The notes beneath the pieces are model-generated. The model ran no database searches, was not told where the DNA came from, and saw nothing but the letters and a program-made list of their open reading frames with translations. Positions 1-11,693 of a DNA stretch of 64,000 nt are shown here, piece by piece; position 1 is the first letter of the stretch; every line of letters starts with the position of its first letter. This DNA is from Chinchilla lanigera (Eukaryota; Chordata; Mammalia; Rodentia; Chinchillidae), in the NCBI RefSeq assembly GCF_000276665.1, contig NW_004955436.1, positions 21,145,479 through 21,209,478 of the forward strand, written 5' to 3'. Both the position numbers and the translations under genes were made by a program.

Positions 1-1455
1 GAGCCTCTTTGCTAAGGACACAGCATAATCATGCTTGTCCCTGGTCACAGGGAAGGGAAGTGCTGTATATGGGGGGCTTTCCTTGTGGAGTGACATCTCT
101 GAGGTACAAAGAAGCACGCTGCTACCATTTTAGTAATACCCTTTGCTATTATGGTGAGAAAAAGGCCTCACATGCAGTCAGGGACAGGTGCCACACGGAG
201 AAATGGGGACCGAGGGAAGCCTTAGGATGCCTATCCGTACAGTGCCTTGTCCCAGTATCCAGAGGCTCAGGTGATATCATTCAGCAAAGCCAGTGCCCAA
301 GATCCTTTCTTTCTGTTAATTTTCAAAGGGTATCCAATGCCTTGTAATTTGTTGTCTTCCATTTAAATGAAGGAGACAAAATTATAATCTTTTTGTTTAA
401 GCAAAAGCCTACACAGAAATGAATCTGAGCATCATGTTATGAGGTTTCTTCTTTTAGACTCAGATAGAATACTTTTGTTGACATACAAGTATATTTGACT
501 ACTGTCCTTCCATATATTTCTTACTGGATGAAACCCACATGAAGAGAACCATGGTTCTGCTACTATTTTTAAAGGTTTAATTTGTCCTGAGGACTGATTT
601 CATGTTCTCAGTACATTTTGGGGACATTCTTAGCTTTGTGATTTTTTTTTTTTTTTTAAGCTCTGTTCTTTTCCGGGTAGCATGAGATCTGTTTATCTAT
701 ACTTAAGGTTTTGCTCATCCACTTCCCTCATTTTTTCCACTCCTCATGTTTCTTTCCTTTTAACATACTACTCTCTGTTTGGTTGTAAAACTCCAAGCAA
801 TGAATAAGCCTGATTTGAGGTGCTGTTCACTGGATCATTTCCTGACGCTGTTCCCCGTCCAGAACACAACAGATTGCTGTTGAATTTGAATGTCACAAAC
901 AGACAGACGATAATGGCTTAAGATGGATAATGAAATGTTTGAAACACAGATGGGCCTGTAAATCAATTTTCTTCCTCTTAGGATTTCCTTCTGACATTTA
1001 AAAAAAAAAAAAATCAATGTAATTAACACTATTTTATACCAGTAACCCTTGCAAATGGTATTTCTGTGACCCTATTATTGTTTGGGGGGAAAGTGGTCCC
1101 TGCTCGATAGCTGCTGTGTGCCTGGGCAAAAGTCTACCTTGAAGTCTTTCCTAAAAGCTGGTGATTTGAAAGGGAAATCCTGCACAGCTGTGTGCAGCAC
1201 TCAAGCCATAGGAGGAGTTGAAGTACAAGTTAAGAAATATATACAAGTTTCATAAAATAAGGGTGATTATCTTAGGAGGCGTCAGGCGCTACTGAAACAC
1301 AATTTGGTTTGTATGGGAAAGAAGAAACTGAATCAAGTAGAAAAGGTGTTTTTGTTTGTTTCTTTTAATCGTAACAGTCCGAAGGGGAAGTGGGCGCCGT
1401 GACGCTGTGGATTTCCATTTTCAGGTTAACACGCTTCTTTCTGCTTATTCTCCAG
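1..1455 (+). other. NHSL1: NHSL1 intron (3' end), upstream of the giant exon
   Basis: This stretch reads as intron. It has no coding similarity to the NHS family and ends in a strong acceptor: a pyrimidine tract followed by CAG at 1453-1455. It is AT-rich with short T and A runs (for example 643-657). Reading frames open here have no recognisable content. I see no convincing SINE or exon in it. Confidence 0.75.
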
Positions 1456-4400
1456 CATCGGCCACTGGCCAGGATGAGGCCGGTGGTTACTCAGGGTACC
1501 CTCCAGACCACTACTCCCCGCGCGGAAGGCTTGACAGCTATCACTCTGCTGGGCAGCGCTCGGAAACCAGGGATTCCAGCTGCCAGACCGAGGATGTGAG
1601 GGTTGTGCCGCCCTCCATGAGAAGAATCAGGGCCCACAAGGGGCTGGGCATCGCCGCTCAGATGAGCCCCTTCTCGGGCTCCTCCAGCAACATGTCTGTG
1701 CTGAGCGATCCAGCGGGGCTCGCGTTCCCTTCCCACCTCCACAGTGAGCCTGGCTTCCATAGTCTTCCACGTTCTGGTGTCAGGGCCAACGCTCACTCCC
1801 TGGGCACCCTGGGCCCCGCAGAAGATGTGGATGACCCATTCCCCTACTCACAAGGAGATGACAACTTGGGGCATTTAGGAGGCGCTGGAAGGTCGGGAAC
1901 ATTTTTGAGGCCCAAATCCCAGGAGCTGAGGCACTTTGACAGTGAGAACAGCATGACCAGTCCAGCATGTATGGTCTCTCCTCATGCGAGCTTCTCTACC
2001 AGCATCATCCCCAACGCTACCCTCTCATCCTCCTCGGACGTTATCATTCTTCACACCGCCCAGAGTGCGGGGCAGCTGGACAGCAGAATGGCCAGCTCAT
2101 CTGCATACTCAAGGATGAAACCCAGAGACCACCTCCTCTCCAGACATGGTATAAGAGCTGACCACGCATCCCCTGGCCACCATTGGAGCGATGGCCATTC
2201 CTCCATCTACTCACAGCCCTTCGACTCTCCTTCCCCCAGTGTCACCACACTCCTGTCCGCCTGTGACCCAGAGGTCACTCCCAATGGACCCCAAGCCATG
2301 CACTATAATTGCAGAAACACCCTGAGTTTCCCAGCCCACCCCCAGGATGTGGATGGCAAGAGCGAGTCCAGCTCTTCTGGGAGCAGAGGGCAGGGTGGCG
2401 TGGAGCCATGGGAGTACAGGGCCTCCAGCAGCGGGCGGGCGTCCCCCTTGAAGCCCCATCTGGCTGCCCCTGGCTACTCCACTCCCACGAGTAACCAGAG
2501 CAGCTGCAGTTTGGACCAGACACCCATCAAAGAGGACGCGGGGTCCCTGTATTCTGAGGACCACGCTGGCTGCTACAGGTCTGCGCACAGTGACTCCGGA
2601 TGTGGCTTTGGGAACCCCAGGCACAGTGTGGTCAATGTTTTTGATGGAAGAGTTCAGAAGGGCCAAGGGGGCCAGTCAGGGTACCATGATAAATCCCTTT
2701 CGAGAAACTTCTCCTTGAAGAAAGCCAAGAAGCCTCCCCTGCCGCCCTGTCGGACAGACTCTCTCCGCAGGATTCCCAAGAAGAGCGGCCAGTCAAACGG
2801 GCAGGTGCTCAACGAGAGCCTGATCGCCACACTCCAGCAGTCGCTGCAGCTGAGCCTCCCGGGCAAGGGTGGCAGCTCGGCCTCGCAGAGTCCCTGCAGT
2901 GACTTTGAGGAGCCCTGGCTGTCCCGCTCCCGGAGTCAGAGCACAGTCAGCGCTGGCAGCAGCATGACCTCCGCCACCACCCCCAATGTGTACTCCCTGA
3001 GCGGGGTCACGCCATCGCAGAGCGACTCGAGCAGCATCAGGTCGGAGTGCACAGACCCTTGGGGTTACTACATTGACTACACAGGTGTGCGGGAAGAGCC
3101 TGGGAACCCGGCAGGACGCTGCTCAGCCAGCGGTGGCGCCCCAACTGGGAATGGGCCGGTCCGCCACATCCAAGAGGCGTCCAGGGCCACAGTCCCCCAA
3201 GTGCCTGGTGGCTGCACCAAACCAAAGGTCACGTCGCCGGAGAAGTCCCAGAGAGTCACTTCTCCATCTAGTGGGTATTCCAGCCAGTCGAATACACCCA
3301 CTGCACTCACCCCCGTGCCTGTGTTTCTAAAATCAGTGTCACCAGCCAATGGGAAGGGAAAGGCCAAGCCCAAGGTACCAGAAAGAAAGTCCTCTCTGAT
3401 CTCCTCGGTGTCCATGTCCTCCTCGTCCACATCTCTGTCCTCTAACACATCCACTGAAGGCAGTGGCACAGTGAAGAAGCTGGACGCAGCCCCGGCCTTG
3501 CCCCTCGCTCCTCCTCCCCCCACTCCTCCTCTCCTAGCCCTGGGTCCTGCAGACAAGGCTCCCCTTCTTCCGGTGCTCCCCACTGCAGTGGATGGCACCG
3601 AGGGCTCCCCTCTGCCTCACTCGCCCGTGTTTCCCCCTCCGCCCCCGGAAGTGCTCCCCTTCTTCTGTTCCCCACCTGACGGGTGCCTCCCCTCTGCCCC
3701 CACAGCACTAAGCCCCTTTATTCCGGATGCACTGGCTTCCTCACCAGCACCCCCACCTTTCCCCCCCTCCTTGGAGCCCCCACCCGCTCCCCCACTGGAC
3801 CCCACATTCATGAAAGTCACCAGGCCTTCTTGCAGAATCTCTGGGCAGCCCCAATCCTCCTGGGAGGCCTTGAGGCCACCTTCGAACAAAGAGGAGAGTG
3901 CCAGGCGCCCCATGCCCCTGATCACCACGGAGGCGCTGCAGATGGTGCAGCTGAGGCCCGTGAGAAAGGGCTCAGGGGCCGAAGTGGCCCCGTCGCCAGA
4001 ACCAACAGCTCAGGAACAACGAACTCCAACTGCTCCACAATATCACTTAAAGCCATCTGCTCTCCTGAAATCCCGAAATAGCATAAATGAAATGGAGAGT
4101 GAAAGCCAGCCTGCCTCTGCGACTAGCTCGCTTCCGACGCCTGCCAAGAGCCCCAGCCAGGGTGACCGTGACAGTGCAGCCGAGCGTGCCGGCCTTGTGA
4201 GCCGCAGCCATGGAGCTCCATGTCCTGGGCCGGGCACTGAGGAGGCAGAGTCTGGGCCTGGCCTCAGGAGCACCCCACTCCCAGACACTTCACCCAGCAG
4301 GAAGCCACCCCCCCTCTCCAAGAAGCCCAAACTGTTCCTGGTGGTGCCACCTCCGCAGAGAGATTTTGCCACGGAGAATGTGAGTGAAGCCTTCCAAGCC

Positions 4401-4665
4401 GTGCCCAGCCCCACCAGGGCAGAGGAGCGCGCTGTGCACAGCGAAGAGGCCAAAGAGTGCTCTGCAGCTCGAGCTGGTTCTCATGCCACGGACCCCGGCA
4501 GCTCGGTTCTGGACGGAGGAGCTGCAGGGTTCGGGTCTCCCAGTAGAGTGGAAGCCGATGCCCCCATGGTACAGCCCAATGCCTCGCCGGCCCCCACGCA
4601 GGAAGAGCCAGCTGGGGACGGCGGGGGCGATGCGGGGTGCTGCCCTTCTCAACAGGACGGGGAAG
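1456..4665 (+). CDS. NHSL1: NHSL1 large internal exon (Nance-Horan syndrome-like protein 1)
   Basis: This 3210-base exon encodes about 1070 residues of NHSL1, a scaffold of the NHS family. The family is known to regulate the Scar/WAVE-Arp2/3 complex and lamellipodia, binding Abi through SH3 ligands. The exon is bounded by a pyrimidine-rich acceptor at 1455 and a consensus GTAAGT donor at 4666. It starts with two bases of a split codon and ends with one, and the next exon restores the frame. The product is Ser/Pro-rich and largely disordered. Visible features are an SH3-type KKPPLPPCR motif (2727-2753), a serine-rich stretch near 3400-3460, a proline-rich block (about 3500-3800) containing FPPPPPE (3630-3650), and a further PPPLSKK segment near 4305-4325. 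Frame-open sequence just before 1456 and after 4665 is intron read-through. NHSL1 is preferred over NHS or NHSL2 by sequence and by the neighbouring HEBP2. Confidence 0.96.
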
Positions 4666-5207
4666 GTAAGTCCAGCTTCTCTCTGGTGTGTCTCTCTCAT
4701 CTGCAACTGCGCCAAATAGGGCAGCTGAGTGCTTCCCCATAGAACCCAGGTAGATCAGATTTATCCACATTAAAGCCAGCAGCATGTGGGCTTCTGCATG
4801 TAAGTTACAACTCTGCGTTTTGTGACATTTTTTTCCTTTCAAAATCCAGGTCTAAGGGAAGAGCTTACAGAGAGTTGGCAGAAAATAGGGAAATGGGGGT
4901 GGTTTTGTAGCAGGCTGGATATGAAATAGCAATGAGTAATCTCTCTCCTGAAACTGCAAAGAAATGTTCTGACAGCATTTAGGAGCAGCCCAGTCCAAGT
5001 TTTGTAGCAGACAGGAGTGGAGGGCTGGCCAGCAGGCTCGTGTCATTTCCCGCATCTTCGTAAAGCCAAGAACTACAGACCCCGCCGCACCCCATGTGGC
5101 TCTCAAATTGTCAGGGAATGGCAGGAAAGCAGCAGATTTGGGAGCCTGGCAAAGGACTGAAATTCTACTCACTGCGTCTCACTGCCTGCCCGCTTTCTTC
5201 TCCCTAG
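4666..5207 (+). other. NHSL1: NHSL1 intron between the giant exon and the 133-base exon
   Basis: This short intron opens with GTAAGT and closes with a TTCTTCTCCCTAG acceptor at 5207. I see no repeat or additional exon. If retained, the giant exon would add about 25 residues and stop at 4740-4742. Confidence 0.85.
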
Positions 5208-5340
5208 CTGGGGTGCAGGAGGCACACACAGCCGAGCCCTCCGCAGAAGCCTGTGACTTCTTCCACAAAGACGACAGTGAGGAGGTGACGACCCCCACGA
5301 GACCCAGGACCACGGAAGACCTTTTTGCCGCTATTCACAG
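5208..5340 (+). CDS. NHSL1: NHSL1 penultimate coding exon
   Basis: This 133-base exon joins the preceding exon through a split codon (G then CT, Ala) and the following exon through AG then A (Arg). It encodes the segment beginning AGVQEAHTAEPSAEACDFF and ending RPRTTEDLFAAIHR. The TTEDLFAAIHR block leads into the conserved C-terminal region of NHS-family proteins. The acceptor TCCCTAG ends at 5207 and the donor GTATCC starts at 5341. The in-frame intron beyond 5340 is open for another 180 bases and hydrophobic, but lacks family similarity and is treated as intron. Confidence 0.96.
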
Positions 5341-6535
5341 GTATCCAGAGCTCCGCCCTCTACTTTCGTCTGCTTTAGAATTCCTTCTTTCCAAATGGTT
5401 CCTCTGTTTTCTTTTCTTGAGGTTTCTTCTGCTACCTAGCCGTGACTCATTAACTTTATTATGGATTTTTTTCTTCTATATTTCTGTGCTTTTATTTGCT
5501 CTGACTGCGACGTCTTTGTTCCACTAAACAGCGTCATAACTGACATAGGGGACAGAGGCAGGGTGGGATACCTTCTGGTAGGTACAGCGCTTGCTGGCCA
5601 GAAGCGCAGTATGTCAGTCATGTGACAGTGTTTACAGGGATCAGTTAGAGCAGCTGGTGAGCTGTCCAGCATGAGGGACTTAGATGCACAGATAGCTCTC
5701 CGGCACCCCTTCTTAAGGGTGTCTTAAGCACCCCCCCGCTGTGTTTTATAGAAAAAATACCCATAATTTTATGGTGCAGTTTTTTGAGTCCTTTGATATG
5801 TCAGTGAAGGCACATACATCTCTTTAAACCAGAGGAATTAAGTGTGCTTGCTACTGCAGGCCACTGCTGCCATCTGCTGGCATCTGAGATTGTTGGGTGG
5901 AAGAAAAAGTACTGACAGCGTCCATTTTTCATGAAGCACCTGAACTGTTACTGTTTTTGTATGTGCTCGCCTTAAAGAGGGAACATGGTCTAACACTGAG
6001 GCTTTATTTATTACACGTTGTCAGCAGCGGGTGCTCTCACTGCAGAGTCCCTGTGAAAATCGATAAGATTATGGATGTGCACATACGTTACTCCTGATGC
6101 TGTGCAATCCTTTTGCCTCTTTCTAGGTATGCCTCTATCAGTATTTTCAGATAGCTTTTATGAAGGCCTTTATGCTGCCAAGACGTTATTGTGCCAAGAT
6201 TGAAGGCCCTTTCTTCCCTTTGGAAACAAAGCACCCTATAGAACCCTTTGATTCTTCTCTGTATAAATAACCTGTGTCGGCACTATCTCCTAATTCTTGG
6301 AATTTAATTGAAAACAAAACAAAAACAACTGTTTTATGGAGTGGAAAGTACGGTGCTGTTTCTACCCCATGCAACATATAAATATCTAACTTTGGGGAAA
6401 ACCAAGCTGGCAAGTTGAGGTACTCACCAAGAATTCCATCTTCTTTGCTCTGGTATTGGTACATAGACCCTAAAGACTGTTCTCTTTAATGTTGTCTGAT
6501 TGGTTTCTTTGATTTTTATCAGGCATAAAGATAGC

Positions 6536-6730
6536 CAGAGCTAGGCATGGTAGAGCATGTCTGCAGTACCATCACTAAGAGAGGCTGATGCAAGAGGATC
6601 TCAAGTTCAAATCCTGCTTGGGAAACTTAGAGAGACCTTGTCTCAAATAAATAAAAAAATAAGAAGGGAGTCTGGGGCTGTACAGTGGTGGAGCCCCCTA
6701 CATCTGATCCCCAGTACTGGGAAAAAGAAA
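6536..6730 (+). repeat. Old B1-ID dimeric SINE
   Basis: The left half has degenerate B1 words (GGCATGGTAGAGCATG, GAGGCTGATGCAAGAGGAT, GAGACCTTGTCTC). An A-rich linker leads to a right half with ID words (GGGGCTGTACAGTGGT, GATCCCCAGTACTGG) and an A-rich tail. This composite architecture is known in several non-murid rodent lineages. It is an old, diverged copy in the last NHSL1 intron. Confidence 0.7.
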
Positions 6731-6829
6731 GTGGCTAGTCAGCTGTTTTCCAAAACAGAAAAATGAAGGGGTGTGTCTTCTGAAACCAAATTCAGTGGCA
6801 TTTCTGGAAGTGCACATGGATGTTTCTAA

Positions 6830-6893
6830 GTTTATACATGCCAGACACATAATAAGCACCCAATAAATATTTCCTGAATTAAATGAAAACAAT
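6830..6893 (-). repeat. MIR-like relic
   Basis: The words CATAATAAGCACCCAATAAATATTT followed by TGAATTAAATGAA resemble the mammalian-wide MIR/L2 tail (published copies read like CATAGTAGGCACTCAATAAA). It is a short, diverged relic and its strand is tentative. Confidence 0.35.
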
Positions 6894-7586
6894 TGGAACT
6901 TAGCTGCTGAGAGATTCCTCCAGAACTCAGTCTTTCGTTGAGGATGAAGTGCACTGAGTTGCTAAGTATATAGGAATACATATTTACAATAGCAAGGCCA
7001 CAGGGTTTTGTGTTGCCTGGTTGCTCCGTGTACTGAATACTTGGTCTCAAGGAAACCCAAAGGCTGCAGAGCCAAATTAGTGCACTGTTTTCCCAAAATA
7101 AGCCAGAGGTCGCTTCACTTGTGTGTTTTATTTTGGCAACCGTCAGAGGTCACAGAAGTATGTGTGTTTTCTCCGCGTAGATGGTTCCATGTTGTACAGA
7201 TATTGAAATGGGCCAGTGTGTTATCCACTGCATGCACGGCAGCAAGGGAAAGTAGCCTTAGAATGTCCTGCAAGGGGAGAGCAAGGACCCGTGCTGATTT
7301 CTGTTGTAGCATTAGCAGCTGAAGTCAAACCCCGTCTGAACGCTGTGCTCTGTAGGGCTTTATTTTGACGTCGTTCAGCCCCTACGTTCGTAATTTAAAA
7401 TGAATACCTAAATTGAAACCTAGCTTTCAAATCTTCTGATGCAAACGAGTTCACTTCAGATTTGAAGCCAGATGGAAAGTGTAGAGCGCCATGTGAGGTG
7501 TGAAGTTTTTATATTTATTGAAGTAATTAGTTTTTAAGCCAGTGTTAACTGTTTAAGTACTTTTTATGGCTGTCTTCTTTAGAAAT

Positions 7587-7613
7587 ACACACACACACAC
7601 ACACACACACACA
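7587..7613. repeat. (CA)n microsatellite
   Basis: Thirteen and a half uninterrupted CA units lie in the last NHSL1 intron. The tract is likely length-polymorphic. Confidence 0.98.
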
Positions 7614-8003
7614 GAGGCAGAGAATTCATGTTTAAATTTAATTCTCACTTTACCAACTGCTCTTGAGAAACAGCGATGCTCTGCTAAAATCTCGTCTTCT
7701 CTTTCAATTCTGTATCTGCAATTAAAGGCCACAGCTTTAAGCAAGTGTAGTTGTGGGTTGGTTTGTGTAGCAGCACACCATCCCCTCACCATTAAGAACC
7801 AAACAAAAAAAATTATGCCATGGGCAAATACCTGAAAGGCTGAGAGTAGCTGGTGTGCTCTAGAGGCACCAGCATCCATTGTGAGACCGTGTGTTATGAG
7901 CAGAAGAAATGCCACCAAGTCCTGGAGGTCCGACTGAGCAGCTGCCTGTCCTCTCTCTGCATCTCCATTACTTTCTCTAAAACCGAAAGTGGTTGGACTA
8001 GGC

Positions 8004-8083
8004 CAGTGAGGACGAACCTTTTAGAGCTTTCAATGATACAAACAGCCCACGGAAGCGCACCTCCCCTAGGTTCACCATGACTA
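8004..8083 (+). mobile_element. Short hAT-like MITE, copy 1 (diverged)
   Basis: The element begins CAGTGAGGACGAACCTTTTA and ends with TAGGTTCACCATGACTA, so its ends are imperfect inverted repeats. It shares the inner words CCTTTTAGAGCTTTCAATGATACA with the copy at 51977. Its 8-base flanks no longer match, consistent with age. Confidence 0.6.
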
Positions 8084-8596
8084 TAGACCACTTCTAAAGC
8101 CTGCTCCAGTTCTGCCGTTTGGAGATGTTCTTACTTCTGGGTTTTGTCAGGGGTCATCCATTACCTTATTCCACCCAGAGTGCTGCTCTTGTGGACCAGC
8201 GAGTAGGACCACTGAGCCAAAATCTTACAGGCCGTACTGTTGTCCGCAGTAGCTGGCTTCAGACTTGTCCTCCCCTTTGGTGGCTTTTCTTTGGCCAGAA
8301 GCATGGGGACAACTCTGGGAGCACCTGGGTGCCAGGGCAGCCACCTTTGTCCTTGGTGTAGGCCACATGGAAACTTTCTGGTGGCAGAAAGCAAGCATTG
8401 GTTTCCTACATGGCATTCAAAGCTTTGTGAAGCACAGGTGTGGAGACTGAGTGTGGCACAGGTGGGCATCTTGCCTAGATCACCAGCTTTCGCTGGCACA
8501 CTCAGGTCAACTCTTCGTCTTCACATAGCGAGGCCACAGTAGTCCTCACCCACTGCAGAGGCTGGGGTTTCATAGTGGGAGAAGAGACAGACTTGA

Positions 8597-8690
8597 GGCA
8601 CCGGGAGCTGAACCCTGGGCTTTTATACCAGGCAATGCCCTCAGCCTCCTGGAGCACTGGGATTGCAGCCCTGTTCCAGCACCCTTGGGT
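8597..8690 (-). repeat. Degenerate ID/B1-type SINE
   Basis: Antisense ID-like words (GAGCTGAACCCTGGGC, ACCAGGCAATGCCCTCAGCC) are followed by B1-like GAGCACTGGGATTGCAG. It is heavily diverged and the family is uncertain. Confidence 0.4.
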
Positions 8691-9367
8691 CCATGTCTTT
8701 TTCTTTTTTTTTAAATAAACTATCAAGATTCCATCAGGCAAGTCCCGTGCCCACCTGCCATTTACTGCATAGTTATTAGGAAGAGACCGGTCAGGGATGC
8801 TGGACTCGCCCCTTGCTGTCCCTGATCTACCAGCAGTGTCATAACACATTGGAGAGGGAGGTTCTCTGAGACAAAGGGCAAGAAATCCCCACAGCAACCA
8901 TTTTTCATCCTGGCCAGCCCCTGCGCCTCCACACTTCACCCCATCCCTCAGATCTTCTGAGGCGAGGCTTTTTGAAGTCCGCCCTGAAACAGGGTCTGGT
9001 ACAGAAGGCACATTCTTGCTTTCTCAGAAACTGAAGTTCTAGACGGTCACATATGGTCTCGTAAGAGCCAAGGAAGACAGGTTTTGTGTCAGAGTGTAGA
9101 ATGACTGAGCAAGTGAAGTGTAGAGTTATTCTAGAACCTAAAGGGGCCATGTCTTAGTAGAGGGCATATTCTGGGCACAGGCCCACGTGTCAGGCCTGTT
9201 CACATGCGAGCACCAAATAAGAAAAGCAAAAGTAGAAAGAAAGGACGCTCAGCATGGCCTTCTCTCTGGGTCCATTCCCTCTGGAGAGGTAAGTGAAAGG
9301 CTGCAGTCAATGTAAACTTTGGCCTGAGGTGAAGTAGTACAATGTCTGAGGTTTGTTTCACAGTAAT

Positions 9368-9790
9368 CTAGCACAGCTCATGATAGTGACATCTTGGAAG
9401 CAGCCAGTATGTCCCTCAACAGATGAACGGAAAGAGAAAATAGGGTGTTTACACACAGTGGAGTACTACTCTGCCATAAAGAAAGACACGGTTGAGTCAT
9501 TTGAAGGAAAACAGATGCACCTTGAGACCGTAATTTTAAGTAAAATAAGTCAGGTGCACAAGCTTAAATACCACATGGCTTCTCTTATATAAGAAACCCA
9601 AAATCTAAATAAAGAGCAGAATAATAGAGATAATAGGAAACAGGGAGACAGACCTTTTGCAATAGGGAGATGGAGAAGAGGGGAGAAAGAGGATGGAAGA
9701 AAATTAACAAGTGACATGTGCGTGTACCAGTTCCCACGAATATGCAAACATGTACTGATACGGTTTTTTAAAAAAATATTCCAATGAGAG
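9368..9790 (+). mobile_element. LINE-1 3' end fragment (sense)
   Basis: The stretch contains LINE-1 3' words such as GTCCCTCAACAGATGAACGG, GGAGTACTACTCTGCCATAAA and TAAAATAAGTCAGGTGCACA. It is a 5'-truncated, diverged copy with no intact open frame. It lies in the last NHSL1 intron, about 200 bases before the last exon. Confidence 0.75.
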
Positions 9791-9994
9791 TGGAGATTTG
9801 CCAAAATGATTCTCAGAGGTAGTTCTGGTGATGCAATGTTCTTTTTTGAAGGTGCTCATTTTCCCACAGCTACAATTAGGTTTTAGAAAAGTAGACCTTA
9901 ATAGTTGGTGAGCTGCCGAAGTACTAAGAGCCGCTGGCGCTGGTGGCCAAGGTTGATGGAAATTAACCTTTATCTCGATGCCATTAAATCACAG

Positions 9995-10676
9995 ATCCAA
10001 AAGGAAAGTCCTTGGCCGGAAAGACTCTGAGGACGACCATTCGCGAAACCACTCTCCCTCGCCGCCAGTGACCCCCACGGGCACTGCGCCCAGCCTGGCC
10101 TCCCCCAAGCAAGTGGGCTCGATCCAGAGGAGCGTGCGCAAGAGTAGCACCAGCAGCGACAACTTCAAAGCCCTGCTGCTCAAGAAGGGCAGCCGCTCGG
10201 ACACCAGCGCCCGCATGTCGGCGGCCGAGATGCTCAGGCACACGGACCCCCGCTTCCAGAGGTCCAGGTCGGAGCCTGCGCCCGACGCCCCCGAGAGCCC
10301 GTCCAGCTGCTCGCCCAGCAAGAGCCGCCGGGCGCAGGAGGAGTGGGCGCGGAGCGAGGGCCCCATGCCGCGCAGCCTGTCCTTCTCGGGGCCCCGCTAT
10401 GGCCGCAGCCGGACGCCGCCCTCCGCAGCCAGCAGCCGCTACAGCGTGCGGAACCGCATCCAGAGCAGCCCGATGACCGTCATCTCCGAGGGCGAGGGCG
10501 AGGCCGTGGAGCCCGCGGACCCCAGGGTGCGCCGCGCCAAGCCGAGCGCACAGGACCGGGGCGACCAGGGCGGCGAGGCGACCGACGCCTCCCTGCCTCC
10601 TCGGACTCCTGGGCCGGCAGAGGAGGGCGAGGACCCCTCCACGCCCCTTGGCGGTGCTGGGCAGGAGCAGAATTAG
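9995..10676 (+). CDS. NHSL1: NHSL1 last coding exon and stop
   Basis: The exon starts with the third base of a split Arg codon and encodes 226 residues up to TAG at 10674-10676. It carries the conserved NHS-family C-terminal block: SKRKVLGRKDSEDDHSRNHS, a PSPPVTPTG motif, KSSTSSDNFKALLLKKGSR, and a serine/arginine-rich stretch through RYGRSRTPPSAASSRYSVRN and SSPMTVISEGEGEAVEP. After that the ~50-residue tail (10512-10673) is Pro/Glu/Gly-rich, and it looks shorter and divergent relative to the human protein as I remember it. The exon is very GC-rich. Long antisense frames over it are base-composition shadows. Confidence 0.96.
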
Positions 10677-11687
10677 GTCCAGAGCCCGGCTCCCCGGAGA
10701 CAGCAGGGAGCCTGCCTGGCCCGGCTCGCCTGGGCACCCGCCGCGGGGCGTTTGGGACTCGCCGGCCACTCGCGCGTGGCTTCAAAGCAAGTAGAAGCTT
10801 CAACTTCTGAAAGTGCTTCCTGGGGAAGATTTTTTTCTCGCCGAAATGCTGGGTGTGAGTGTGTGGATTTGAACACTTTATTGTAACAGATAACACAGAC
10901 AGTGTGCACAGAAGTAGCGCTCCGCCGGGCCCGCAGCCATGTGCTCTAGGTGGTTTGGAAGCGTGGTGTCCGCGGAGCTTAGGGCGCTCCGGGAGAAGCG
11001 GGAAGGCGTGAGCAGGAGGGGCAGCCGCCCGGGGCCTTCCGCGAGGCGGCCGGGGTGCAGGAAGCAGCTAGCGAAGGGCTAAGTGACTAAAGGGTTCAGG
11101 TACTTTTTTTCTGGGGGAAAAAAGGCTTTGTTTCTTTTTTGTAAAAAAAAAAAAAGACAAAACGCGGAAGTGGCGACGCCGTAACGCGGTGCCCGCTGCT
11201 GTGCAGCCACACACATGCAGCTTTTAGCCTGGCGTCTCCGGGTGTGGGCCGTTTGAATGACTATCCTGCTTGGCAGCCCCGCTCGGTGCCTGAGAGCCCG
11301 CTTGGAGGTACAGAGCGGGAGGCGGGGCGAGGAGGAGAGATACACTGCTGGGATTTGTTTCCTGCTTATTAAATAAAATTATTTTTCAGAAATTTGAAGA
11401 ATTGCACTACAACACTGTGGGCAAAGCTTTTCCAAGAGTCTTTCTTCCTTTTTTTTTTTTTTTGACTAGAGTTTAAACTTCCACTTGGCAATTTCTTACC
11501 ACTTGCCGTGTCAACATTTGCTAACTTTTGGATACCCTTTCGGTCACACCAAAGAAAAAAAAAAAAAACTATAGCTATGTTTTTCCTTGAACTGCCTGCA
11601 GTATCATGTCCTAATTTAGAAAGGTTTACCAAAATCTGTTATTATTATCTTATGTGGAAGAAAATGCTGAGTAGCTCTTGTTAGTCA

Positions 11688-11693
11688 AATAAA
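11688..11693 (+). promoter_or_regulatory. NHSL1: Candidate NHSL1 polyadenylation signal AATAAA
   Basis: A canonical AATAAA lies about 1.0 kb after the stop codon in an AT-rich context. A second canonical signal at 11372-11377 lies about 0.3 kb upstream, and another at 12589-12594 lies 0.9 kb downstream. Alternative use is plausible. Confidence 0.45.

Larger units (their letters stand above)
5341..9994 (+). other. NHSL1: Last NHSL1 intron (4.65 kb)
   Basis: The intron separates the 133-base exon from the last exon and ends with AAATCACAG at 9994. It holds an old MIR-like tail, a B1-ID dimer, a CA microsatellite, an 80-base hAT-like element, a degenerate SINE and a sense LINE-1 3' fragment, listed separately. 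I found no additional NHSL1 exon. Confidence 0.85.

Noticed and set aside
1491..4842. Many long minus-strand and alternate-frame open stretches over the NHSL1 giant exon
   Set aside because: They lie opposite a GC-rich, strongly conserved exon and have no family similarity. Open antisense frames are expected from its composition.
5341..5527. In-frame hydrophobic extension after NHSL1's 133-base exon
   Set aside because: A proper GT donor follows the exon and the next exon continues the frame exactly. The extension lacks NHS-family similarity.
9984..10769. 261-codon minus-strand open frame opposite the last NHSL1 exon
   Set aside because: Composition shadow of a very GC-rich exon; the Ala/Gly/Arg-rich product has no recognisable domain.
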